Origin: Ignavibacteria bacterium
GTDB lineage: Bacteria; Bacteroidota; Ignavibacteria; Kapaibacteriales; UBA2268
Direction: 5' to 3'
Length of the DNA: 42,513 nucleotides
Assembly (NCBI GenBank): GCA_016844745.1
Contig: JAERMQ010000045.1
Coordinates: 1-42,513, forward strand
The position numbers and the translations under genes are program-made. Of the stretch, positions 6,653-14,186 are shown in pieces; positions within the stretch are counted from its first letter, which is position 1, and each line of letters begins with the position of its first letter. The notes below the pieces were generated by a model. It saw only the letters and a list, made by a program, of their open reading frames with translations, was not told where the DNA came from and searched no databases.

Positions 6653-8929
6653 TTACATGGTTCTTTGAAGCAATTTCTGCTGAGCATCCACGACAGCGAT
6701 AGCCATTAAATTCAGAATTTCCTGAACTTCCGCATCATTCTGAAGAATATGTACCGAACGACGGAGTCCCAGAAGGATAGGTCCAATAACGTGTGCCCCA
6801 CCAATTCTATTTAACAGCTTGTATGCAATATTGCCGGAATTCAGGCATGGGAAAATCAGGACATTTGCTCCACCTTTCAATGTACTGAATGGATAAGTTT
6901 TTTCAATTATGTCCGGAACAACTGCAGTATCAGCTTGCATTTCACCATCAACAATCAGGTCTGGTTTTCGTCTTCTGATAATCTTTAGTGCTTCTATCAT
7001 CTTATCAGGAGATTTTCCGTCATGAGTTGAGCCAAAATTACTGTACGATAATAATGCAACACGTGGCTTAATATCGAATTCGGTAGCAAATTCAGCTGCC
7101 TGTAATGCTATATCCGCTAATGTCTCAGCATCTGGGTCAACGTTCACAGTAGTATCAGACAAAAAGTACGTATCTTTTTTTGTAGATAAGATATATAATC
7201 CTGAGACTTTCAAATAACGCTTATCTCGCCCGATAATTTCCAAAGCCGGCCGAATAGTATCGGGATAATGAGAAGTCATTCCGGCAATCATACTATCGGC
7301 ATCGTTCATATGAACCATCATAGCGCCGAAAAAAGTTGGGCGTGTTAGCATCAGTTTTGTTGCTTCCGATTTGTTAATGCCCTTTCGTTGCCTTAATCTA
7401 TGGTATTCATCAATATAATTGTTAATCTTAGGATAGTTCTTTGGATTAATAATTTCGATACCTTCAATATCTAACCCGAAATCCGCAGCCGATTTTTGGA
7501 TTCTTTCTTCATTACCGATTAATATCGGTACTGCTATTGATTCATCTACACTTAGCAAGGCAGCTTTAATTATCTTGGGGTGTTCGCCTTCCGGAAAAAC
7601 AATTCGTTTTTTTGATAACCGGGCTTTAGTGAAGATTCTTCCCATAACCCGCTGAGTGCGCCCCATACGGATGTTTAGCTGCATCCTGTATTCATCGAGG
7701 TTTGTTATCTGGCGTTGTGCCACACCGGTTTCCATTGCAGCCTTGGCAACAGCGGGAGCAACCCAGGTGAGCACTCTTGGGTCGAATGGTTTTGGTATTA
7801 TGTATTCATAACCAAAAGCCATTTCATCAACACCATAAGCACGCTTCACACTATCCGGTACCTCTTCTTTAGCAAGCTGGGACAATGCAAAAGCAGCCGC
7901 TTTCTTCATTTCCTCATTAATTGCCGTTGCCTGGACATCCAAAGCGCCCCGGAAAATAAAAGGAAATCCTAATACATTATTGACCTGATTTGGATAGTCC
8001 GAGCGTCCGGTTGCAAATATTAAGTCGTTTCGGGCGGCTAATGCATCCTGATATGAAATTTCCGGGTCAGGATTAGCCATAGCAAATATTATCGGCTTAT
8101 CAGCCATAGCCCTTACCATCTCCTGACTGACGCAATTTCCCTGCGAAAGTCCGAAGAATACATCTGCCCCGACAAAAGCATCATAGAGCGTCCGTTTATC
8201 GGTCTCGACAACAAATTCTTCTTTGAATTCGTTCATACCATCAGTTCTGCCCTTATAAATAACTCCTTTGGAATCGCATAGAATTACATTTTCTTTTCGC
8301 AGTCCAAGGCTGATATGGAATTTCGCACAGGCAATACCGGAGGCGCCGGCGCCATTATAAACTACTTTCAAATCTACGAGGTTCTTGCCTACAAGTTCGG
8401 CAGCATTCAATAGCGCTGCTCCACTTATAATTGCTGTTCCATGCTGGTCGTCATGGAACACGGGAATTTTAAGCGTCTTTTTCAATGCTTCTTCAATATA
8501 AAAACATTCAGGACCTTTAATATCTTCCAGATTAATTCCGCCGAATGTAGGTTCGAGAATCTGGCAAACCCTGATTACTTCGTTAACATCTTTACTATTC
8601 AGTTCGATATCGAATACGTCAATATCAGCGAAAACTTTAAACAACACTCCTTTGCCTTCCATAACAGGTTTGCCGGCTTCCGGACCGATATCACCAAGAC
8701 CGAGAACTGCCGTACCATTTGTAATTACAGCAACTAAATTACCTTTGGCGGTATATTCAAAAACTTTACTAACATCTTTATGGATTTCACGGCAAGGCTC
8801 GGCAACTCCAGGGGAATAAGCTAAAGATAAATCCCGTTGAGTAACACATGGTTTAGTTGTAGTGACTTCAATTTTCCCTTTTCTACCCATACTATGGTAA
8901 TCGAGGGCATCTTCTTTTCTTATTTTCAT
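6653..8929 (-). CDS. maeB: NADP-type malic enzyme with C-terminal phosphotransacetylase-like domain (MaeB)
   Basis: A 758-residue cytoplasmic enzyme converting malate to pyruvate, CO2 and reduced cofactor, linking the TCA cycle to pyruvate. The malic domain (about 1-410) shows YSPGVAEPC (38-46), [15 protein letters not shown] (79-93), FHDDQHGT (158-165) and the Rossmann loop GAGASG (193-198). A C-terminal PTA-like domain (about 430-758) contains [14 protein letters not shown] and [17 protein letters not shown]. In MaeB proteins this domain is regulatory, responding to acyl-CoA, rather than catalytic. Length and architecture match the family. NADP preference is inferred from the MaeB class only. 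A Bacteroidetes-type promoter and an intrinsic terminator flank it, so it is probably monocistronic. Confidence 0.96.
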   Translation of the reverse strand: MKIRKEDALDYHSMGRKGKIEVTTTKPCVTQRDLSLAYSPGVAEPCREIHKDVSKVFEYTAKGNLVAVITNGTAVLGLGDIGPEAGKPVMEGKGVLFKVFADIDVFDIELNSKDVNEVIRVCQILEPTFGGINLEDIKGPECFYIEEALKKTLKIPVFHDDQHGTAIISGAALLNAAELVGKNLVDLKVVYNGAGASGIACAKFHISLGLRKENVILCDSKGVIYKGRTDGMNEFKEEFVVETDKRTLYDAFVGADVFFGLSQGNCVSQEMVRAMADKPIIFAMANPDPEISYQDALAARNDLIFATGRSDYPNQVNNVLGFPFIFRGALDVQATAINEEMKKAAAFALSQLAKEEVPDSVKRAYGVDEMAFGYEYIIPKPFDPRVLTWVAPAVAKAAMETGVAQRQITNLDEYRMQLNIRMGRTQRVMGRIFTKARLSKKRIVFPEGEHPKIIKAALLSVDESIAVPILIGNEERIQKSAADFGLDIEGIEIINPKNYPKINNYIDEYHRLRQRKGINKSEATKLMLTRPTFFGAMMVHMNDADSMIAGMTSHYPDTIRPALEIIGRDKRYLKVSGLYILSTKKDTYFLSDTTVNVDPDAETLADIALQAAEFATEFDIKPRVALLSYSNFGSTHDGKSPDKMIEALKIIRRRKPDLIVDGEMQADTAVVPDIIEKTYPFSTLKGGANVLIFPCLNSGNIAYKLLNRIGGAHVIGPILLGLRRSVHILQNDAEVQEILNLMAIAVVDAQQKLLQRTM

Positions 8930-8993
8930 TTCGATTCTCCGTTTGATTTGTTCATTTTAAAAGGAACTTTGTTAATTGTCCTTTTTCTAAAAA

Positions 8994-9024
8994 CAAACTT
9001 AATCATTATACTAATAAACGCAAA
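8994..9024 (-). promoter_or_regulatory. Bacteroidetes-type promoter of maeB
   Basis: On the minus strand TTTG (9024-9021) is followed after exactly 19 nt by TAAGTTTG (9001-8994). This matches the Bacteroidetes primary sigma consensus TTTG-N19-TAnnTTTG. It would give a leader of roughly 60 nt before the maeB ATG. Confidence 0.55.
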
Positions 9025-9182
9025 TTTCTTTTTGTCCTTGAAAATTTGTATAATAACAAGTTTGAATTCTCATAAAATAAGATTAATTTTACCATAATAG
9101 AAACATTTAACCGTCAAAGTCGTATTAAGATTAAAAAGATAGGATAACAGTTCAGATAAGATGAAAATGATAAGAAAATGAA

Positions 9183-11303
9183 ATGCCGCTTCAAATAAAA
9201 TTCAATAGAATCTACCTGATTATCGCAGCCGTTTTAATCGGATTAGCGAGAATGGCTGGGGATTTCTTTATCCAGATTTTTCTCAATCCCGATAATTCTA
9301 TTATAATTGTCTGGAAATTTGTCACGTTCGCTCTTTTTTCTTCTTCAGTACTTGTCTTTATATTTTCGCAACCCATAAAAGAACTCCATCAATTTGAAGG
9401 TAATTTCGAAGATGACTTTTTCAGGGATTTGGTCAAGTTGATTCTGCTCAGCTTAGGACTTATAACCGGCGGATTATTTATTCCCGAAAGAGCCTTCGAA
9501 CACGAAGTTGCAAATAATCTTTTCTGGCTTTTGATTTCAGATGTTTTTACAATGTATGGCATAATTTGCGGATTGATTATTCTACACTTTGTTTATAAAT
9601 GGCTTCTGATTTTCAAACATAAAAAAACTTCTACAAATATCAGGATTCTCTCTTTTGCACTCGGTTATTTTTTTATTGCATTTTTTATCCGGGATGTATT
9701 GAATTTAAGAGAGAATCAAGTATTATCCTCGCTCAATAAGATTCTTTTTATTATAATTTCGGTTTTACTTTTCTTTACCGCAAAAAAGAATTCATGGATT
9801 GCCCTGCTCCCGAGGCGTGGAAAATTAAGGTTGGTTGGCGAATCCCTGCTCGGTATTATTGTTTCAATAATAATATTCTCTTACTCACGAAGTGATTCAG
9901 GAAGCTTAGCTAAAATATTCGCTGTTTTCTTACCCGGAAGTTCAAGTATTCTGTCTATCCCAATTTTATATGTGATAATTTTTTATTCGAGGTTATTCTT
10001 ATCGGCTCTCGCATCGCTGCCAACCTCACAGATAGTCGAACGAAAAACTTCCGAATTAAGTTCTCTTGCTTATTTAAACAGAATAATTTCGGAAACAATA
10101 GACTTCGAAAACTTAATAAATACGGTTACAAAATTAGCTTTACAAGTCAGTAATGCTGCAGCATCATGGGCAGAATTTTATGATAAAAAGACCGGTGAAG
10201 TAACCGTTACTTCAGCACAAATAATCAGTCTTGAACTCATTAAAGATATTCATAAAAGATATAACATATCAGAATTTTTCAAAAAAATCAAAAAATCCGA
10301 ACTTATTTCATCGGTAACCGAAAACAAGGAAATATATTATTTAGCTGAGCAGAGAATTGCCGGCAGCCTGATTGTAACTCCACTTTGCTCGGTTAATGAC
10401 AGGTTCGGCACATTGGTTATAGTTAGCCCGGAAGAGTACGGTTTTGAATTCGATGATATAAAAATTATGGCAGCTTTTGGCGATAATGTAAGCGTTGCAT
10501 TAGAAAATATCAGGTTGGTTTCCGAAGCCGTTGAAAAGGAACATTACAAGCGTGAACTTATGTTGGCTCAGGAAATTCAGAAAAAATTACTCCCTCAGGA
10601 AATCCCTCCTATTGAAAAATTCTCCGTTTCGGCTTTTTCCATACCATCGGAAGAGGTGGGTGGTGACTATTATGATATATTATATATAAAAGACGGGAGA
10701 CCCTGTATTTTAATCGGCGATGTTTCCGGAAAAGGAATTACTGCTGCATTCTATATGGCTCAACTAAAAGGTGTGGTACTATCAGTGGCAAAAGAAGCTA
10801 CCGGCGCGGCTGATTTACTGAGAAGGGTAAATTCCACTCTATACGGAGCTATGGAAAAACAGATGTATATAACCATGAGCAGTTTAGTATTCGACTCCGC
10901 AGATAATTCGATTATATTTGCTCGTGCAGGTCATATGCCTACAATAATCAAATCGGCAAAATGTACAAAGTTAATCACTCCAAATGGTATCGGTATAGGA
11001 TTGGCTCCACAAAAAATATTTGATTCTCATTTAGATGAAACCAGGATTAAACTTTATCACGGAGACGTATGTTTATTTTTTACGGATGGAATAAACGAAC
11101 TAAAAAACATTGACGGCGAAGAATTCGGATACGAGCAGTTGAGTGAAATCTGTGAAAACGAAAGCTCGTGCAATGCAAAAAGTTTTTTAGATAATTTGCA
11201 AATCCAGCTTTCGGAACATGTAGGAACTGCCCACGCTCATGATGATATGACGGCTGTTGCAATAATTTTTAATGATGGAGAAATTTTAGAAAATGTATCT
11301 TAA
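9183..11303 (+). CDS. RsbU-like membrane protein phosphatase (7-8 TM, GAF, PP2C/SpoIIE)
   Basis: A 706-residue protein. Residues 1-285 hold about seven or eight membrane helices. A GAF-like sensor region follows (about 290-445), then a short helical linker with LAQEIQKKLLPQ (461-472) and a PP2C/SpoIIE-type serine phosphatase domain (about 485-700). The metal-binding motifs are intact: GGDYYD (493-498), GDVSGKG (512-518), FFTDG (632-636) and HDDMT (686-690). RsbU-type enzymes dephosphorylate a STAS anti-anti-sigma factor; the next two genes encode such a factor and its kinase, so these are the probable partners. The signal sensed by the membrane part is unknown. The 211-bp gap before the STAS gene allows a separate promoter there. 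Confidence 0.88.
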   Translation: MPLQIKFNRIYLIIAAVLIGLARMAGDFFIQIFLNPDNSIIIVWKFVTFALFSSSVLVFIFSQPIKELHQFEGNFEDDFFRDLVKLILLSLGLITGGLFIPERAFEHEVANNLFWLLISDVFTMYGIICGLIILHFVYKWLLIFKHKKTSTNIRILSFALGYFFIAFFIRDVLNLRENQVLSSLNKILFIIISVLLFFTAKKNSWIALLPRRGKLRLVGESLLGIIVSIIIFSYSRSDSGSLAKIFAVFLPGSSSILSIPILYVIIFYSRLFLSALASLPTSQIVERKTSELSSLAYLNRIISETIDFENLINTVTKLALQVSNAAASWAEFYDKKTGEVTVTSAQIISLELIKDIHKRYNISEFFKKIKKSELISSVTENKEIYYLAEQRIAGSLIVTPLCSVNDRFGTLVIVSPEEYGFEFDDIKIMAAFGDNVSVALENIRLVSEAVEKEHYKRELMLAQEIQKKLLPQEIPPIEKFSVSAFSIPSEEVGGDYYDILYIKDGRPCILIGDVSGKGITAAFYMAQLKGVVLSVAKEATGAADLLRRVNSTLYGAMEKQMYITMSSLVFDSADNSIIFARAGHMPTIIKSAKCTKLITPNGIGIGLAPQKIFDSHLDETRIKLYHGDVCLFFTDGINELKNIDGEEFGYEQLSEICENESSCNAKSFLDNLQIQLSEHVGTAHAHDDMTAVAIIFNDGEILENVS

Positions 11304-11515
11304 AATTAATGAATTGTCATCCCTGAGAATCCGTCATTGGGAAAACAATCAAAAACGTAAGAATGACATATTAAGGAGATAGAAAATATTGAGAACTTTA
11401 AATTAAAGGAATGATTCTTGCTTTCATTTTACTATTTTTGTAAGTTTTTTTAATGTATTAAATTAAAAGTGAAAGAACTAAATTATTTAATCAATTTAAC
11501 TTTAGGTTAAATGGA

Positions 11516-11896
11516 ATGAAAAATCAGAATAAATTCGAAATCAAGCATCAAGCCAACAGAGGGATTCAATGCCTTAACCTTGAAGGTTATCTGGATGCCC
11601 ATACTGCGCCGAAGTTAGAGTCTGCAATCGAAGAGTTGATGAAATCAGGATTTAATAAAATCCTCGTCAACTTTCAAGACCTCGACTACATAAGCAGCGC
11701 CGGACTTGGAGTGTTTATGGCTTTCATCGAGGAAATCCGCGAAAGCGGCGGAGATATCAAACTTACCTCGATGAAATCGAAAATTTTCTCAGTATTCGAT
11801 TTACTCGGCTTTCCGATTTTATTCGACATAGAAACAAATGACGAATCGGCTATTGCCAAATTCCTGAAAAACGACTTAAGGAAAAATGAAGAATAG
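11516..11896 (+). CDS. STAS-domain anti-anti-sigma factor (RsbV/SpoIIAA-like)
   Basis: A 126-residue single STAS domain. The switch motif is DYISSAGLGVF (57-67), with Ser60/Ser61 as candidate phosphorylation sites. In this family the unphosphorylated form binds the RsbW-type kinase and releases its target; phosphorylation reverses this. The 3' end overlaps the kinase gene start by 11 bp, which implies translational coupling. The upstream RsbU-like phosphatase would reactivate it. Which Ser is used cannot be decided from the sequence, because the residue immediately before GLG is Ala rather than Ser or Thr. Confidence 0.88.
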   Translation: MKNQNKFEIKHQANRGIQCLNLEGYLDAHTAPKLESAIEELMKSGFNKILVNFQDLDYISSAGLGVFMAFIEEIRESGGDIKLTSMKSKIFSVFDLLGFPILFDIETNDESAIAKFLKNDLRKNEE

Positions 11897-12326
11897 TACT
11901 TCAAAATATGGCAACAAAATCTGTACTTGCTGCGATTTTTCCGAATTGCAGCGAATCCGCGAATTTGTTATGACTAAGGCAGAAACTCTCGGCTTTTCCT
12001 CAGAAGAAGCTCAATCCATTGCCTTAGCAGTCGATGAAGCCTGCTCAAATTTAATTAAGCATACATTTAACTTCGATACATTAAAAGAAATTTGCGTTCA
12101 GGTCAATTTTGATAAGAATCAATTCATAGTTAACATTTTGGATGAGGGAACACCTTTCAATCCCCTCGATGTTACACCACAGGATATGAACGAATATTTC
12201 AAAAATTATAAACGTGGCGGGCTTGGTATTCCGATTATACGCAAAATTATGGACGAAATCTCCTATCTGCCTTCTAATAATTCAAATAGGAAAAATGTAC
12301 TTACATTAAAAAAATTCCTGCATTAA
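11886..12326 (+). CDS. RsbW-like serine kinase / anti-sigma factor (HATPase_c_2)
   Basis: A 146-residue GHKL-fold kinase. Visible ATP-site motifs are the N box E51-A-C-S-N55, the G1 box DEGTPF (86-91, D86/G88) and the G2 box GGLGIPIIR (111-119). RsbW/SpoIIAB proteins phosphorylate their STAS antagonist and sequester either a sigma factor or another effector. No sigma factor gene is adjacent or elsewhere in the window, so the ultimate target is unknown. The N-terminus has a CTCC motif (13-16) of unknown meaning. The start overlaps the STAS gene by 11 bp. Confidence 0.87.
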   Translation: MKNSTSKYGNKICTCCDFSELQRIREFVMTKAETLGFSSEEAQSIALAVDEACSNLIKHTFNFDTLKEICVQVNFDKNQFIVNILDEGTPFNPLDVTPQDMNEYFKNYKRGGLGIPIIRKIMDEISYLPSNNSNRKNVLTLKKFLH

Positions 12327-12359
12327 TTTTTTCTTTTCACTTAATTGATATTTCGTAGT

Positions 12360-12393
12360 TTTGTAATTCGAGTTTGTACTCGAATTAAATTTG
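12360..12393 (+). promoter_or_regulatory. Possible ccm promoter containing a 10-bp palindrome
   Basis: TTTG (12360-12363) and TAAATTTG (12386-12393) are 22 nt apart, slightly more than the usual 19-21 nt. The spacer is almost entirely a perfect 10-bp inverted repeat, taattcgagt / actcgaatta, with a TTGT loop (12364-12387). It could be an operator, an rsbW terminator without a U-tract, or chance. A second TAGTTTTG box (12356-12363) overlaps it. Confidence 0.3.
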
Positions 12394-12524
12394 GTTATTT
12401 GAAATTATATATGAAACAAAACTCCGAATATAAATTTTTTGAACCTATACATAAGGAAACTGCTGATAATCGATAATTCGAAATTATCATTATTTGGTTG
12501 TTTCCTATTTACTATATACTATAT

Positions 12525-13574
12525 ATGAAACCTATAATTATGACACTTTCTGTTGCCATAGGCGTTGCTTGGGGCATCTTTCCTTCTATATATAAACCTA
12601 AACCGCGATATTGGAAAATAATAACAATAATTTTAATGGTTTTTGCATTTGCAATGAATCTAATTCCTCCGGTTGCAACCGATTATTTCGATTTGAAAAT
12701 ACCCATACATAAATTCCAGGAACGAACGATAAATATTGTTAGTGAGTCAAAACCGGAAGCAAATGTTTTCGACCAGGGGAAAAATCTATGGCGCATATTC
12801 CCGGCATCAATTAGCATGAAAACCATGTCTGCGCCGATTATTTTTCGAGGCAGCTCTTTACCGGAAGAATTAAAATCTAAAAACTTAATTGTTTTCAGTG
12901 CAAAATATGACTCCGTTGAAAAGAATTTGCAGTATATTTCAACTGTTTCAATCAATCCAACATTAGTTTACCCATATATTCCATCCCTCGAAGAAAAGGT
13001 CAGGATCCTGAACTTCCATGTACCTTTGGCATGGGTAGCAGTCCTTGCATTTTTATTATCAATGATTTTTTCAGTAAGGTATTTGAAAAGCGGGAATTTC
13101 GACAACGATACTTTTGCTAATGCATGTGTATCGCTCGGATTTATATTTACAATACTTGCAACGGTAACCGGAATGGTTTGGGCTAAATTCAATTGGGGCA
13201 GCTTTTGGAATTGGGACCCCCGCGAAACATCAGTGTTTGTTTTATTAATAATATATTCAGCTTACCTTGGCTTGCGTTCAGCATTGGATAATCCCGAACT
13301 GCGTGCCCGTCTATCGGCAGTATATTCAATCATAGCATTTATTACAGTCCCGTTTTTTATTTTTATTTTACCACGAATTACCATGGGTTTGCATCCCGGT
13401 GCATCCGGTGGCGACAGCGGTCCTCTTATTGGTCAATCCGGTAAAAGTATGCTGGATTCCGGTTTACTTCTTACATTTGGAATATCTTTTACGGCAGTTA
13501 CAATTACTTTCTTTTGGATGCTTAATTTGAAATTTAGATTAATGAAATTACTTCAATCAAGAAAAATTATGTAA
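12525..13574 (+). CDS. ccmC: CcmC-type haem handling protein with extra N-terminal domain
   Basis: About 349 residues, a cytochrome c maturation membrane protein that delivers haem to CcmE. The C-terminal core is CcmC-like: the first conserved His in NFHVPLAW (H165), the tryptophan-rich WWD motif WGSFWNWDPRE (224-234) and the second His in GLHPGASGG (H290). CcmC is normally about 240 residues; here two additional helices (about 6-20 and 30-50) and a soluble segment of about 100 residues precede the core. The ATG at 12525 is preferred over a TTG at 12498; ATG 12540 is also possible. It is first in a tight ccmC-ccmD-ccmE-ccmF run. Confidence 0.9.
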   Translation: MKPIIMTLSVAIGVAWGIFPSIYKPKPRYWKIITIILMVFAFAMNLIPPVATDYFDLKIPIHKFQERTINIVSESKPEANVFDQGKNLWRIFPASISMKTMSAPIIFRGSSLPEELKSKNLIVFSAKYDSVEKNLQYISTVSINPTLVYPYIPSLEEKVRILNFHVPLAWVAVLAFLLSMIFSVRYLKSGNFDNDTFANACVSLGFIFTILATVTGMVWAKFNWGSFWNWDPRETSVFVLLIIYSAYLGLRSALDNPELRARLSAVYSIIAFITVPFFIFILPRITMGLHPGASGGDSGPLIGQSGKSMLDSGLLLTFGISFTAVTITFFWMLNLKFRLMKLLQSRKIM

Positions 13575-13590
13575 ACAAGGAGTTCACAAC

Positions 13591-13740
13591 ATGTTATCAT
13601 TTTTAGAACAAAATTCACTTTATATAGTCCTGTTCATAGTGCTTGTAATTCAATTCGGATTAGGACTTTACCTCTATTCAGTCGATGGAAAAATCAGCAA
13701 ATTAGAAAAGCAAGCCCAGGCTGCACATTCTGATGAATAG
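13591..13740 (+). CDS. CcmD-like small membrane protein
   Basis: A 49-residue protein starting MLSFLEQNSL, with one membrane helix (about 10-29) and a charged cytoplasmic tail (VDGKISKLEKQAQ). This is the size and topology of CcmD, which helps release holo-CcmE from CcmC. A clear AAGGAG ribosome binding site lies at 13577-13582, unusual for this window and good evidence that the small frame is translated. It sits 16 bp after ccmC and 51 bp before ccmE. Identification rests on synteny and topology. Confidence 0.75.
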   Translation: MLSFLEQNSLYIVLFIVLVIQFGLGLYLYSVDGKISKLEKQAQAAHSDE

Positions 13741-13791
13741 ATTTTTTTACTGTTTTATTGTTTTATTATTCACAATGACTTAAGAAATATA

Positions 13792-14178
13792 ATGAAACCA
13801 AGATATATAATCGGATTCGCTTTAGCGCTGGTATTCATCGTTATTGCGATTTTTTCACTATCTACAGACTCTGTAAGCTATACCGGATTTGCTTATGCAA
13901 AGAATTCGGGTAAAGTTGTCCAGATTATCGGAAGCTCAGCTAAGGATGATGCATATAAATATATGGCTGCTGCTAACATCTTCACCTTCCGAATGAAGGA
14001 TTCCACGAACACAAACGCTATTGTTAAATATAACGGTTCTGTTCCGAACAATTTCGATATTGCTCCAATGATTGTTGTAAAGGGCAAATTCGTAAGAGAT
14101 ACATTTATGGCGTCTGATATACTTACAAAATGCCCGTCGAAGTATGAAAGCAAATTCGAACAATCAAAATCTAATTAG
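13792..14178 (+). CDS. ccmE: CcmE haem chaperone, Cys-type (CxxxY)
   Basis: A 128-residue periplasmic haem chaperone with an N-terminal membrane anchor (about 5-23) and an OB-fold beta domain (VSYTGFAYAKNSGKVVQIIGS ... APMIVVKGKF). The usual haem-binding His motif (HxxxY) is replaced by C114-P-S-K-Y118, the CxxxY variant known from Desulfovibrio and archaeal CcmE, where the Cys binds haem. The His form is therefore absent while the Tyr is kept. It is slightly shorter than typical CcmE (about 150 residues). The gap to ccmF is 8 bp. Confidence 0.92.
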   Translation: MKPRYIIGFALALVFIVIAIFSLSTDSVSYTGFAYAKNSGKVVQIIGSSAKDDAYKYMAAANIFTFRMKDSTNTNAIVKYNGSVPNNFDIAPMIVVKGKFVRDTFMASDILTKCPSKYESKFEQSKSN

Positions 14179-14186
14179 GACAAATC

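Noticed and set aside
11304..11400. A palindromic element after the RsbU-like gene (gtcatccctgagaatcc ... gaatgacat)
   Set aside because: The arms match only over a few bases; it may be a decayed copy but cannot be supported.
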